Source: Syngnathus acus (taxonomy: Eukaryota > Chordata > Actinopteri > Syngnathiformes > Syngnathidae). From it: DNA of 64,000 nt. The position numbers and the translations under genes were made by a program. Below the pieces are notes generated by a model that worked only from the letters and a program-made list of their open reading frames with translations, did not search any database and was not told the DNA's origin. The stretch spans positions 15,540,991-15,604,990 of the forward strand of contig NC_051092.1 in assembly GCF_901709675.1 (NCBI RefSeq). The letters run 5' to 3'. Positions 1 through 10,632 of this stretch are shown here, piece after piece (position 1 is the first letter of the stretch; each line of letters begins with the position of its first letter).

Positions 1-1372
1 TTTTTCAAAACTTTTCAAAAAAAAAGTGAAACCGCAATAAACGAACCGCGATGTAGCAAGGGATTACTGTAATTTGAATTTCAAGTGATGTCAGCAGCGC
101 CGCACGGCAGTTGTTTACGTAAAGGACAAAGATTCGATCACGGGATGACGAAGATGACGAAGGGCCCCACGTACTACCGGCATCATTAGCGGCTTTGTTT
201 CTAAGTGACACGGAGGACGAAGAATTTGAAGGATTTAATGATTTGTAGTGACACAGAAGGTTCGAAAAACTATTATGGCTTTTACGCACGCCCGGTCCTA
301 CTCTACGGAGCTCTCTTTCACTTCCGTGGATGGAAGTCTGGGGCCGGCGCTCGGCCGGGTGGCTGTCCGAGGACGGTGGATGGGGCTCGGACATGGCTTT
401 TACGCACGCCCGGTCCTACTCTACGGAGCTCTCTTTCACCTCCGTGGATGGAAGTCGGGGGTGGTGCTCGGCCGGGTGGCTGTCCGGGGACGGTGGATGG
501 GGCTCGGACATGGCTTTTACGCACGCCCGGTCCTATTCTCTGGAGCTCTCTTCCACCTCCGTGGCTGGAAGTGCCACCTCCGGGGATGGAAGTCCACGCC
601 GCCACACACCTGGAAGTCAACACCGGTGCTTGGGGCCATGTTGCGGTGAACTATTTACGTATGTTATAGTTATTTGATATATTTTATTTCGTTTAGCAAC
701 TTGGATATGGTTTTATTGTTACAGTTCAGTAGTTGTTGGCTCGTTGAACTCTTGTTTTGTTAAATAAAGAGACGTTTACCAAACCCACGTCTTTCCTTGT
801 ACTTTGTTAACGCTACAATATAGTTATATACTAGATCTGTGGAATAACAACGAGGCTGACGTCAGGGCGCACGCGCGGCGTTGTTGACAAAGGACGAGGA
901 ATTTGATCGATGGGTTTAATGATTTGGAGTGACACAGATGGTTTGATAATATTATTGCTTATATAATAGTTATTTGATATATAATTTATATATCGTTATA
1001 TGGGCCTGTGGAATATTTTGAAGTTTAAGCGCCGTCAGCGGCGCGAACCTATTGTTGACAAAGGACGATCGATGGATTTAATGAATTGGAGTGACACAGA
1101 TGGTTTTATAAACGTGTTATTTATGTAATAGTTATTTGAATAAATCTGAATGTTACGTCAGGTCCGTTCTCAGCTCTTCGTTTGTGTTTATGTCAAGTTA
1201 GCTTACCTATCGTTTAGCCTGTTGTTGCTCGTTCATGTCTGTTCCTGGTGTCCCCCAAAATGCGACTTATACTCCGGAGCGACTTATATATGTTTTTTTT
1301 CACGTTATTGTGCATTTTATGGCTAATGCGACCTATATTCCGGAGCGACTTTTAGTCCGAAAATTACGGTAT
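1..1372. mobile_element. Family A non-autonomous DNA transposon, left end cut by window edge
   Basis: The right end (about 1246-1372) closes with TAGTCCGAAAATTACGGTA, the inverse of the left end seen at 8305 and 55284 (ACCGTAATTTTCGGACTATA). Repeated 'CGGAGCGACTTATA' sub-terminal blocks precede it. The interior holds two tandem arrays: GC-rich units of about 118 bp (274-645) and AT-rich units of about 170 bp (about 900-1130) that share GATTTGGAGTGACACAGATG. No transposase is present. The superfamily is not assigned because no target duplication can be read at the window edge. Confidence 0.7.
274..645. repeat. 118-bp GC-rich minisatellite inside family A
   Basis: ATGGCTTTTACGCACGCCCG recurs at 274, 392 and 509, a period of 117-118 bp, with the last unit decayed. 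The array stays open in several frames on both strands only because it is a short GC-rich repeat. I see no reason to call a protein. The same unit is at 8655-8950. Confidence 0.85.
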
Positions 1373-1422
1373 ATTTGCACATACAATAGGAACAATTATA
1401 TTTAAATCAACAATTCTCTTAC

Positions 1423-1604
1423 CTGTGACATTGAAAGGAGCGGTCCCCAGCTCTCAACGTGATATCTGTGAACACGCTCTGTTTCCTCATTGTGTTTAGA
1501 TGAGTCAAGACACTATCAGGGTGTGATGGCTTGTGGAACAGTGAAATGTTCATAGATCCCGTGCTGGTACGGGATTTCCGATTCTCATGAACAGTCACAG
1601 ACAT
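1423..1604 (-). CDS. ENC/KLHL25-type BTB-kelch protein, N-terminal coding exon
   Basis: This 60-codon exon starts at an ATG in the ideal context GCCACCATGT and begins MSVTVHENRKS. It continues with LFHK, SHPD, VLTHLNT, FTD and AGDRSFQCHR, the conserved lead into the BTB domain of ENC1 and KLHL25. The STGSMN and SHPD stretches look more like KLHL25 than ENC1; fish also have an ENC3. These proteins are substrate adaptors for cullin-3 ubiquitin ligases. The exon ends CACAG followed by GTAAGA, a strong donor splitting an Arg codon, so the BTB remainder and kelch repeats should lie left of the window. A possible acceptor (CTTTAACTAG) lies just 5' of the start. An exon this short is notable because mammalian KLHL25, as I recall it, is coded in one exon. 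Processed or partial copies remain possible. Confidence 0.75.
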
Positions 1605-2092
1605 GGTGGCTGTCTTCACTCAGATGTTTTCTAGTTAAAGGGCAGAAAATAGAAAAGCATTTATGTAACATTAAGGACTATGCTTACTGTATGTGCACTA
1701 ACTTTATAAATTGCTGCACAGACAAAATGTTATTTTAAGGAATTCAAATTATTACAAACCGGATTCGGTTGAAGTTGGGAAATTGTGTAAAATGTAAATA
1801 AAAACAAAATACAATGATTTAAAAATCCTTTTCAACCTATATTCAATTGAATACACTACAAAGACAACATATTTAATGCTCTAACTCACGAACTTTATTT
1901 TATTTTACAAATAATAATTAACTTAGTATTTCATGGCTGCAACACGTGCGGTAAAAGTTGGGAAAGGGCTTGTTTACCACTTCGTTACATCACCTTTCCT
2001 TTTAATAGAAAATGAGTTTGACACCCCTGCTGTAGATAGACACAAAGGTCGACCTTGGAAACAAGGAACCTCTTCACGACCAGCATTGACGG

Positions 2093-2788
2093 CAGGGCCG
2101 GTTCTAGGAATGCACGTAAGAGGGGGCAGTCAGAAATGTGAAGGGGGCATGTTCTTTTTTTTTTTTTTTTTTACACATTTTTAACACCGTTAGTGTTTTC
2201 TTCACGGCAGTTGTTAGCTGTGTGTCCAGATCTCAACCTGGAGAAGTGGATTGCACTCTGTCAGGTCTCTACACTAAGACCTGTCCAGCTTGGGTGTCCC
2301 ACCTGAAGATTAAAGCTTCTGCTGGTATTGCTCTTAGGGTCACTGAGGCACGCAAACCCCCTGACCACACAATAAGGTGGCAATCTCTCAGGGGGGGGGG
2401 GGGGGACATATAATATGAATGTTATATTAACTATTATTTGAGTTGTCGTTAATCATTAGTTATATCACGGGTCATTACGACGAGTTTGGTGGCGTTTTTA
2501 CTGCTTCTTCCAACTCCTACCGCGCTGACACTAACCTGACACTCTCTGGCTGCGTCTTGCCTCATTTGCATACTCACAGTGATTGGATGTTTGCGGAGGG
2601 GCGGGGAGTCCTGACAGCAGGCTGTGTGAGGGAGGACACACACTGCACCGACATGAGAGAAGAGAGGGGGCTGATTAACGTGTGTTTCTATCAGCGGATT
2701 TTTCACTTCTAAAAGTTTGATTAGAGGGGGCAGGACATCTGTTTGAGGGGGCAACGCCCCCTCTTGCCCCTGCGTAGAGCCGGCCTTG
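2093..2788. mobile_element. hAT-type MITE with 8-bp target duplication
   Basis: The ends CAGGGCCGGTTCTAGG and CGTAGAGCCGGCCTTG are inverted repeats. They are flanked by the direct repeat ATTGACGG at 2085-2092 and 2789-2796. The interior has poly-T and poly-G runs and no coding sequence. It interrupts the 5' part of the LINE. Confidence 0.85.
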
Positions 2789-2789
2789 A

Positions 2790-4388
2790 TTGACGGTCCG
2801 ATCTGTGAACATCGAAGGGTTCTCCTCTGCAAAACGAACAATCTTAGCCAATCTATGCAGCAGACAACACTGTGACGTGCTCTGCTTGCAAGAGACGCAC
2901 GGAGGGAGTGAAAATAATCGCCCCACCACACCAGGAATGGTCCTGGCCATTGAACGACCTCACAGGCAGTACAGCAGTGCCATATTTGTAAAAACAGGTT
3001 TAGCTATAGAAGACACAGACATGTCAGATGACCATGATATCGAAGTCCTATCTGTCGAGCTAAGCAGTGCTGTAGTAACATCTGTCTATAAACCACCACC
3101 TGTAGACTTCATATTCCCCCAGCCAATCCCCAAAGTACACAACAAACCCCAGATCATTATTGGTGACTTCAACAGCCACAGTATCCAGTGGGGCTACCCT
3201 GAAATGAACAAGGATGGAGAAGCAGTTGAGGAATGGATAGAGGCCAACAAACTAAGTCTTATCCATGACCCCAAGCTACCACACTCATTCCTTAGTGCTC
3301 ACTGGAAACGGGGCTATAATCCAGATCTCACCATGGTCACAAATAACATCGCTGGACTGTGTAAAAAGACTGCGCTGGACCCTATTCCATCAAGCCAACA
3401 CCGTCCCATCGGGATCCAAATCAACGCGCCTGTAGTCCCAACCATCGTGCCCTTCAAAAGGCGATTCAACTACAAGAAAGCAGACTGGGAAGGATTCACC
3501 AACGAGCTGGAAGAGAAGATCAAGAATATAATACCAGTTAGCACAAACTATGACCTTTTTGCTAACCTGGTGCTGAAAACTGCTCGGAAACATATCCCCC
3601 GTGGCTGTAGAGTTGAATATATACCTGGTCTCTCAAAGGACTGTGCAGGACTCTATGATAATTATATCAGCATGTTTGAATTAGATCCCCTCTCAGAGGA
3701 GACAACTGCCCAAGGTGAGAAGGTGATGGAAAGCATTGCCCAAGAGCGAAGCAAGACTTGGAATGCTCTTATTGAGTCCACAGACATGTCAAAAAACAGC
3801 AAGAAAGCATGGACACTTATTCGGAAGCTACGGGGTGACCCTAAAGCAGCTCCTCAGCGCCCAAAAGTCACTGCCAACCAAGTTGCCAACCAATTGCTTG
3901 AAAATGGAAAGAGTGGAAAGAGCGCGAAAAAGATCAAACTGAACCGCAAGAAATACATCGAGGACCCTGCATTTGCAAGACAGCTCACCATGGAAGAGCT
4001 GGAAGGGGGAATCACTACCCTCAAACCAGGAAAAGCCATTGGACTGGATAACATCACAACCGAACAGATCAAGCACTTCGGTTACAAGGCCAAGACATGG
4101 CTCCTACAGCTCTACATTGAGTGCCTGACAACACACAAGCTCCCCAACATCTGGAAGAAGGCCCACATTATAGCACTGCTGAAACCTGGGAAAGACCTAT
4201 CCGCTCCCAAGAACTTTAGACCAATCTCACTTCTGAGTCACACCTACAAGCTCTTCGAACGTCTAATCCTCAACAGAATCGGCTCCTTGTTGACGAACAC
4301 CTCATCCCTGAACAAGCAGGTTTCCGCCCTGGCAAGTCGACAACTACCAAGTACTCAACCTTACCCAGTACATCGAAGATGGTTATGA
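2790..4388 (+). pseudogene. LINE endonuclease and start of reverse transcriptase
   Basis: The 532-codon open stretch carries apurinic/apyrimidinic endonuclease signatures in order: QETHGG (residues 35-40), GDFNSH (125-130), NPDL (177-180) and SQHRP (202-206). A linker follows, then reverse-transcriptase finger motifs (KPGKAIGLDN, then FRPISLLSHTYK). This protein nicks target DNA and primes reverse transcription. The frame is lost near 4318-4360, where the RPGKSTTT motif appears in another frame, so it cannot yield an intact enzyme. The apparent start is the edge of the MITE; the original N-terminus lay upstream of 2093. Confidence 0.85.
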
Positions 4389-4395
4389 GGAAGGG

Positions 4396-5281
4396 ATGGT
4401 AACTGGTGTGGTGTTTGTCGACCTCTCAGCTGCCTATGATACAGTCAACCACAGACGTCTCCTCAGCAAGATCCTGGAGACCACAAGAGACATCCGTCTG
4501 ACAGAGCTGATTGAAAGCATGCTTGAAAACAGGCGCTTTTTTGTTGAACTTGGCGGAAAGAAAAGCAGGTGGCGAAGACTCAAGAATGGCCTCCCACAGG
4601 GAAGTGTGCTTGCACCACTTCTCTTGAAGATCTACACCAATGACCAACCAAAAAGTGCAGACACACGTCACTTCATATATGCAGACGATCTTGGCATAGG
4701 TGCACAAGCCACTGATTTCAAAATCGTGACAGACTCTCCAATGCTGACAGAGCTAACACCCTACTATGAAGAAAACCAACTACGTGCAAACCCATCTAAG
4801 ACACAGGTGTGTGCCTTCCACCTGCGAAATCGTGAAGCTAAGCGCCAACTGAAGGTCAGCTGGTCAGGAACCCCCGTTGAACACTGTGAGCACCCAGTCT
4901 ACCTAGGGGTAACCCTGGATAGATGCTTCTCCTTTAAGACCCACATTGAGAAGACTAAGTGCAAAGTAGCTGCGAGGAACAACATTGTCCGAAAGCTCAC
5001 TGGCACAACATGGGGTGCTAATCCACAGACTCTCAAGACAACTGCACTTGCTCTCTGCTACTCAGCTGCGGAGTATGCTTGGCCAGTATGGGAGCGAGCT
5101 GCCCATGCCAAGAAGCTGGACCCCGCCCTAAATGCTACCTGCCGTCTTATCACTGGCTGTCTAAAACCAACGCCTACAGAGCGCCTGTACATCCTGGCAG
5201 GAATAGCCCCACCAGAGATACGTAGACAAGCAGCAAGCAAGGAAGAGCGGCAACAACAGTCCACTGACCAAAGACATCCTC
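4396..5281 (+). pseudogene. LINE reverse transcriptase palm and thumb
   Basis: The frame continues from the preceding segment after the shift: FVDLSAAYDTVNHR, NGLPQGSVLAPLL and the catalytic FIYADDLG are all present, followed by a thumb and connection region. The open frame runs on to 5784, but from 5283 it encodes a different LINE (an L2-type tail) fused by insertion, so the real element sequence stops there and resumes at about 6438. Confidence 0.85.
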
Positions 5282-5282
5282 T

Positions 5283-6047
5283 CTTCGGCCAAATAGTGAG
5301 CAGCGCCAGGTTCCTGGGGGTGCACATCAGTGAGGATCTCTCCTGGTCCACCAACACCGCGTCGCTGGCGAAGAAGGCCCGGCGCCGCCTGTACTTCCTT
5401 CGGAAACTCAGGCGAGCGGGGACTCCTCCGGCCGTCATGACTACGTTTTACCGCGGCACCATTGAGAGCGTCCTCTCCAGCTGTATTGCTGTCTGGGGTG
5501 GCAGCTGCACTGACCAAGACTTGAAGGCCCTGCAGCGCATTGTGAAAACGGCTAGTAAGACTATTGGTGCTTCTCTCCCCTCCTTGAAGGACATTTACAC
5601 CTCCCATCTCACCCGCAAGGCGACCAAGATTGTGAGTGATGTGAGTCACCCCGCTCACCCTTTGTTTGAACTTCTGCCCTCTGGGAGGCGGTACAGGAGC
5701 CTGCGCTCCCGCACCACCAGACTTTCCAACAGCTTCGTACTCCAGGCTGTTAGGATCCTGAACTCGCTCCCCCTTTCAGCGTAGCGTCCTGTTCTTGCTG
5801 TATGCTCACTGGCTCGGTTTTGCCCCTCATATTCAATGGGTTATTGGTCTGTTTTTATTCATCGCTCATTTTATTTTATTTATTATTTATTATTTATGGT
5901 TTGTGCCTTCTTGTTTTTGTTTTGTGTCGCCTACTTGTATGTCTCGTCACCGTGGGATGGAGGAAACGGAATTTCGGTTTCTTTGTGTGTCTTGACGTAT
6001 GAAGGGATTGACAATAAAGCTGACTTTGACTTTGACTTTGACTTTGA
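5283..6047 (+). mobile_element. 5'-truncated L2-type LINE tail
   Basis: The encoded C-terminus has the L2 pattern: FLGVHISEDLSW, ARRRLYFLRKLRRAG, FYRGTIESVL, LLPSGRRYRSLRSRTTRL. The 3' UTR ends in AATAAAGC followed by TGACTT repeats. It sits in frame with the host LINE by chance, making a chimaeric open frame to 5784. Confidence 0.85.
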
Positions 6048-6437
6048 AATACCAGCCAAATACCTGCGCTCCCGCACCACCAGACTCACCAACAGCTTCG
6101 TACTCCAGGCTGTTAGGATCCTGAACTCTCTCCCCCCTTCTGCGTAGCGTCCTGTACTTTTGCGCTATATTCTGACTGTCTGCTGTATGCACACTTGCTC
6201 CGTTTTGCTCCTCTTATTTATTTATTTATTGTGTTATTTGTTTATTTATTATTTATTCATCACTCTTATTATTCATTGTTTGTGCCTTCTTGTTTTTATT
6301 TTGTGTTGTTTGCTTGTATGTATGTCGTGTACGATGTCTTGTCACCGTGGGATAGTGAAAACGTAATTTAGATTTCTTTGTGTGTCTTGGCATGTGAAGA
6401 GGTTGACAATAAAGCAGACTTTGACTTTGACTTTGAA
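6048..6437 (+). mobile_element. Second, shorter L2-type LINE tail
   Basis: It starts within the same C-terminal codons (LRSRTTRLTNSFVLQAV) and ends with AATAAAGCAGACTTTGACTT. It abuts the first tail directly, so two L2 tails arrived at the same place. The sequences differ throughout the 3' UTR, so this is not a simple tandem duplication. Confidence 0.8.
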
Positions 6438-6846
6438 AAGCCGCCTTAAGTCCAGGAAAAGTTTTCTGAAAAGTGTCCCACCCCTCAGAACACCGAGCAT
6501 AGGCAGTGAAAGAGTCACTCGATGGGAAGAAAGACTTGACAATCTTCCCCCAGAAACTACAATGGAGCTTATGGCAAGCGAGGCAATGCCCCCAGGAGCA
6601 GACACCAACTATGCAACGTGGAAATGCCTAAATAGACTAAGATCTGGTGTTGGACGTGCAAAAGTCACTCTCGCCAAATGGGGACATCTGGATGATCGGA
6701 ACACTGAGTGTGACTGTGGCACTGAACCACAGACCATGCAACACCTCATATGCCCCCTGCTGGAACATCCTTGCACAGCATCGGATTTAGCAGAGTTTAA
6801 CGAGAAGGGACAGAAATGTGTTCAGCTGTGGCTGAACCACATCTAG
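6438..6846 (+). pseudogene. C-terminal zinc-knuckle tail of the jockey/CR1-group LINE
   Basis: The frame encodes TWKCLNRLRSGVGR, then CDCG..QTMQHLICPLL and a terminal LWLNHI followed by TAG. The C-x-C...H...C tail after reverse transcriptase is common in such LINEs. It is the continuation of the reverse transcriptase that stops at 5281, separated from it by L2 insertions. Confidence 0.75.
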
Positions 6847-6888
6847 CCAAGCCTGTAACTAACTGCCTTGTAGCCACGATAAGAAGAA

Positions 6889-7478
6889 GATTGTGCATCA
6901 GTCAATTTTACATGAGCTCGGGTCCAGAGAACGCGGCGGCGTTTCTGGATGTTGTTCATAAACGGCTTTTGCTTTGCATGGGAGAGTTTTAACCCGCACT
7001 TACTGATGTAGTGACGGACTGTATTTACTGACAGTGGTTTTCTGAAGTTTTACTGAGCCCATTTGGTGATATCCTTTACACACTCATGTCGGTTTTTAAG
7101 GCAGTGCCATCTGAGGGATCGAAGGTCATGGTCATTCAGTCTTGGTTTCCGGCCGTGGCGCTTACGTGCAGTGATTTCACCAGATTCTCCGAACCTTTCG
7201 ATGATATTATGGACCGTAGATGTTGAAATCCCTAAATTCCTTGCAATTTTGCTTTGAGAAATGTTGTTCTTAAACTGTTCAACTATTTTCTCACGCAAAG
7301 TGGTGAACCTCGCCCCATCCTTGCTTGTAAATGACTGAGCATGTTTGGGGAGGCTCCTTTTATACCCAATCATGGTACCCACCTGTTCCCAATTAGCCTG
7401 ATCACATGTGGGATGTTCCAAATAGGTGTTTGATGAGCTTTTCTCAGCTTTCTCAGTATTTTTTGCCACCTTTCCCAA
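6889..7478 (-). pseudogene. Tc1 transposase N-terminal half, copy 1
   Basis: It encodes the paired-type helix-turn-helix region (LREKIVEQFKNNISQSKIARN..ISTSTVHNII), the GRKPR linker and the second helix-turn-helix, nearly identical to the copy at 56518-57510. The start region is frameshifted, and the catalytic half was removed at 6889. The open frame upstream of the normal start (TCGTAACCC-like promoter side) is not family-conserved. Confidence 0.85.
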
Positions 7479-7678
7479 CTTCTACTGGACGTGTTGCAGC
7501 CATGAAAGTTAATTATTATTTGGCAAAAAACAATTAAGTTTATCAGTTTGAACATTAAATATGTTGTCTTTGTAGTGTATTCAATTGAATATGGGTTGAG
7601 AATGATTTTCAAATCGTTGTATTTTGTTTTTATTTACATTTTACACAATTTCCCAACTTCAACCGAATCCGGTTTGTA

Positions 7679-8217
7679 CATCTATGAGCAATAAGATTTT
7701 AATAACATACACTAGCACAAGCTTGTCTCACTTACATTGGGTTACCTACGCTGCTATGAACAGCAAGTCAGCAGCAGCTGAGCATTTCACTCACCAATTG
7801 ATTTAGCTGTTCAATGGTTATGTATTATATTGTAGCCTCAATGCAACCGTTAAAAAAAAAAGTAAAAGTGTGGTTATTCTTGGTGTCAAGTGATTGTGCC
7901 TGGAGACTGGAATAGTAATTGATTCTAATCAATCTTTTTTAATGTATTTTACATTAATGTAGTTACAAGACAAGTACATGTATTTAAAAAAAAAGTTATA
8001 ATATTTTTGGTTTGGTGTTTTTCAAAACAAAAACGTACTAACAATACCGCTAAGGCACCGGGTCAATAAGCACTGCAGTACTGTCTAGAGTTGTAGTATT
8101 GATCAAATTTTATCGATATTCATCCCTATGCATGCATGCGGCCTTCATGTGACCATGATGGTCACCATGCTGTTCGACCAAGCTAGATAAATACAAGATT
8201 CAAAACTACAAGAGTCA
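7679..8217. other. No gene seen
   Basis: This is AT-rich sequence between Tc1 copy 1 and family A fragments. There is no coding signal, no repeat end and no RNA gene that I can recognise. Confidence 0.5.
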
Positions 8218-8304
8218 TATACCGAATTTTTTGGACTAAAAGTCGCTCCGAAATATAGGCCGCATTAGCCATAAAATGCACAATAACGTAAAAAAAAAAA
8301 CACA
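8218..8304 (-). mobile_element. Family A right-end fragment, inverted
   Basis: It matches the reverse complement of 1280-1372 (ACTAAAAGTCGCTCCG, CATAAAATGCACAATAACGT). It abuts another family A copy head to head. Confidence 0.75.
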
Positions 8305-9122
8305 TACCGTAATTTTCGGACTATAAGTCGCGGTTTTTGTCATAGTTTGGGCGGGGGGGCGACTTATAATAATATATACTTATATAGACTTATATAGACT
8401 TATATGTTTTTTTTCAAAAATCTTCCAAAAAAAAAAAAAAAAAAGTGAAACCGCGATAAACGAACCGCAATGTAGCAAGGGATTACTGTAATTTGAATTT
8501 CAAGTGACGTCAGCAGCGCGACGTCGCGTCAGCAGCAGCTCCGTCGAGTCAATCTTTGTCCTTTATGTAAACAACTGCCGCGCTGCTGGCGCGGCGCGAC
8601 GTCGCGTCAGCAGCGCGGCGGTTGTTTACATAAAGGACAAAGATTGACTCGACGGAGCTCTCTTTCACTTCCGTGGATTGAAGTCGGGGGCCGGCGCTCG
8701 GCCGGGTGGCTGTCCAGGGACGGTGGATGGGGCTCGGACATGGCTTTTACGCACGCCCGGTCCTACTATACGGAGGTCTCTTTCACCTCCGTGGATAGAA
8801 GTCGGGGGCCGGCGCTCGGCCGGGTGGCTGTCTGGGGACGGTGGATTGGGCTCGGTCATGGCTTTTACGCACGCCCGGTCTTATTCTATGGATCTTTCTT
8901 CCACCTCCGTGGCTGGAAGTCCACGCCGCCACACGCCTGGAAGTTTGTTTTGTTAAATAAAGAGCCGTTTACCAAACACACGTCTTTCCTTGAACTTTGT
9001 TAACGCTACAATATAGTTCTATAGTAGATCTGTGGAATAACGACGAGGCTGACGTCAGGGCGCACGCGCGGCGTTGTTGACAAAGGACGAGGAATTTGAT
9101 CGATGGATTTAATGATTTAGAG
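8305..9122. mobile_element. Family A element, left part
   Basis: It begins with ACCGTAATTTTCGGACTATA, then the CGACTTATA block, the GATGTAGCAAGGGATTACTG segment shared with position 50, the 118-bp array (8655-8950) and the start of the AT-rich array. It is cut at 9122 by the BED-hAT. Confidence 0.75.
8655..8950. repeat. 118-bp GC-rich minisatellite, second array
   Basis: These are the same units as 274-645; ATGGCTTTTACGCACGCCCG occurs at 8739 and 8858. About 2.5 units are present. Confidence 0.85.
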
Positions 9123-9238
9123 CAGTGGTCCCCAACCTTTTTTGCACCACGGACCGGTTACGTGTCAGAAATATTTTCGCGGACCGGCCTTTATATAAAT
9201 AAATATATTTATATATTTATTATTTAAATATTTATATA

Positions 9239-9304
9239 CACTACCGTTCAAAAGTTTGGGGTCACAAAATTGTTTGGGTGACCCCAAACTTTTGAACGGT
9301 AGTG
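9239..9304. repeat. 66-bp palindrome of a Tc1-like terminal repeat
   Basis: The arms CACTACCGTTCAAAAGTTTG and its reverse complement meet around a short loop. TA flanks both sides. It looks like two Tc1-type ends joined with nothing between them. Confidence 0.8.
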
Positions 9305-9472
9305 TATATATTTATTTAGATAATTATTTATAGATTATATATATAATCTTCTGTGTAAAAAATCTTATAATATATATGTATACTTATATTCATAGATTTT
9401 TTATAATCTTATACAAATATAAGATATAATTTATAATATTTAATTCATAATATTTTATTATAATAATATTTA

Positions 9473-9538
9473 CACTACCGTTCAAAAGTTTGGGGTCACC
9501 CAAACAATTTTGTGACCCCAAACTTTTGAACGGTAGTG
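9473..9538. repeat. Second 66-bp palindrome, inverted relative to the first
   Basis: It has the same arms as 9239-9304 but the loop is reverse-complemented (CCCAAACAATTTT instead of AAAATTGTTTGGG). TA flanks both sides. Confidence 0.8.
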
Positions 9539-9695
9539 TATATAAATAGGATGAAATAAAATGATACGACTGGCATAAAAACAAATATAAACCACATAAA
9601 AATAAAACGTTGAATTAGTGGGAGCACCGAGCTCTTTTCTCAGAAATGAGCCGTTCCCATCTAGGCGTAATCGGAGACAATGACACCCGAAGTGG

Positions 9696-9980
9696 TTAAG
9701 GTTTGTCTTTAAATGCAGGATGCTTGGTCTCCATGTGCCGAAGCAGGTTTGAAGGCTTCATTGCCTCGTTAGCTAGCCTTTCGCCATATATGCGGAGTGC
9801 ACTTGGCGCGTCAGAGTCACCTGTGGCGATAAATCCATATTTTAAGTAGGACTCCAGAAATGTTCTTTTAAATGCAGCTTTCCTTTTCTTAGAAGTCGTA
9901 GCCTCTTCTTCTTCAGTGTCCTCATTGGACATTTTTCCCTTTCCGAAGAAGCTTTCCAAACTTCTCTGTTTCTTGCTCAT
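9696..9980 (-). CDS. BED zinc-finger N-terminal fragment of hAT transposase (94 aa)
   Basis: The ORF starts MSKKQRSLESFFGKGK and has a basic KKRK patch, YLKYGFI and a LLRHMETKHPA end that supplies the BED-finger histidines. The finger's first two cysteines are damaged: the sister ORF at 28760 reads CIICGDRL where this one reads RIYGERL. It stops after KDKP, exactly where the sister stops. A full hAT transposase of this type has roughly 500-600 more residues, so this encodes at most a DNA-binding fragment, here with a broken finger. Confidence 0.7.
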   Translation of the reverse strand: MSKKQRSLESFFGKGKMSNEDTEEEEATTSKKRKAAFKRTFLESYLKYGFIATGDSDAPSALRIYGERLANEAMKPSNLLRHMETKHPAFKDKP

Positions 9981-10342
9981 TTTTGCTTGCCTCGCGGGCT
10001 TGACTGTGGTGACATGTCACGTGACCGAGACGAGCGCCCTGTCTCAAGAGTCCTTATTTTTCAGATGCACCGACAGATGTAATTGGGAGAGATTCGCCAA
10101 ATTTTTTATATTTTTCAAAATAAATTCTTACTCATTTTTGCTAGCTTTGCGGGCTCGACTGGGGAAACATGTCACGTGACCGGGACGAGCGTCTTAACCT
10201 GAATGAATTGATCGTCAATGAAAAAAAAAAAAAAAAAAAAAGATTTCTTTTTTTTTTTTTTTTTCCTGTGCGGCTCCGCGGCCCGGTACCAAGTGACCCA
10301 CGGACCGGTACCGGTCCGCGGCTCGGTGGTTGGGGACCACTG

Positions 10343-10630
10343 GTCTATGGGGAAACATACACTTTCTTTCAATGTAAACAAAACAAGAGTGTATTATTGT
10401 GGCTACTTAGTTACCTCAAGTCGCCACAAATATTCCTTCACAATGAATAAAAGATCGAGGCTTCCAAGGAAAAGGTCTACATTCACAAGTGCTTTTATAT
10501 GTGTTTATTTATGGTTTAGTATCTGGTTGAGATCAACAAAGTTCTTAAAGTACGGTAAATAGTGAATGTGTGTGTGGAGGGGCTGGGAACTACAATTAGG
10601 AAAACCAGGAATCAAATACACATACGTAGA
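10343..10630. other. No gene seen
   Basis: Short spacer between the hAT and the next Tc1-like element. No recognisable feature. Confidence 0.4.
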
Positions 10631-10632
10631 TA

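Larger units (their letters stand above)
2010..6888 (+). mobile_element. Jockey/CR1-group LINE inserted in Tc1 copy 1
   Basis: This is a non-LTR retrotransposon with an apurinic-type endonuclease, a reverse transcriptase and a C-terminal CDCG-type zinc-knuckle tail, ending in a short 3' UTR and a GAAGAAGA tail at about 6880. It is interrupted by a hAT MITE (2093-2788) and two L2 tails (5283-6437). The clade is not resolved. The coding regions carry frameshifts, so it is dead. Confidence 0.8.
1755..7676 (-). mobile_element. Tc1-like transposon, copy 1, split by a LINE
   Basis: The ends are long inverted repeats of about 130 bp beginning CAAACCGGATTCGGTTGAAG, flanked by TA at 1753-1754 and 7677-7678. 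The left portion 1755-2009 and the right portion 6889-7676 align with the second copy at 56331-57820. The middle, coding for the C-terminal half of the transposase, is missing, and a LINE fills the gap at 2010-6888. Confidence 0.9.
9123..10342 (-). mobile_element. Non-autonomous hAT with BED-finger ORF
   Basis: The ends are CAGTGGTCCCCAACC and GGTTGGGGACCACTG, the same family as 28463-34059. The 'CACGGACCGGTTACGTGTCAG' type sub-terminal sequence is shared. The flanks ATTTAGAG and GTCTATGG do not match, so a recombination or deletion removed one side's duplication. It contains two 66-bp palindromes and a short minus-strand ORF. No catalytic transposase region remains. Confidence 0.8.

Noticed and set aside
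205-677. Overlapping open frames on both strands over 115-154 codons
   Set aside because: They run through the 118-bp GC-rich tandem repeat. Openness in several frames at once is a property of the repeat, and no protein family matches.
7010-7260. Plus-strand ORF opposite the Tc1 transposase (also at 57194-57388)
   Set aside because: Antisense shadow; it is conserved between copies only because the transposase strand is.
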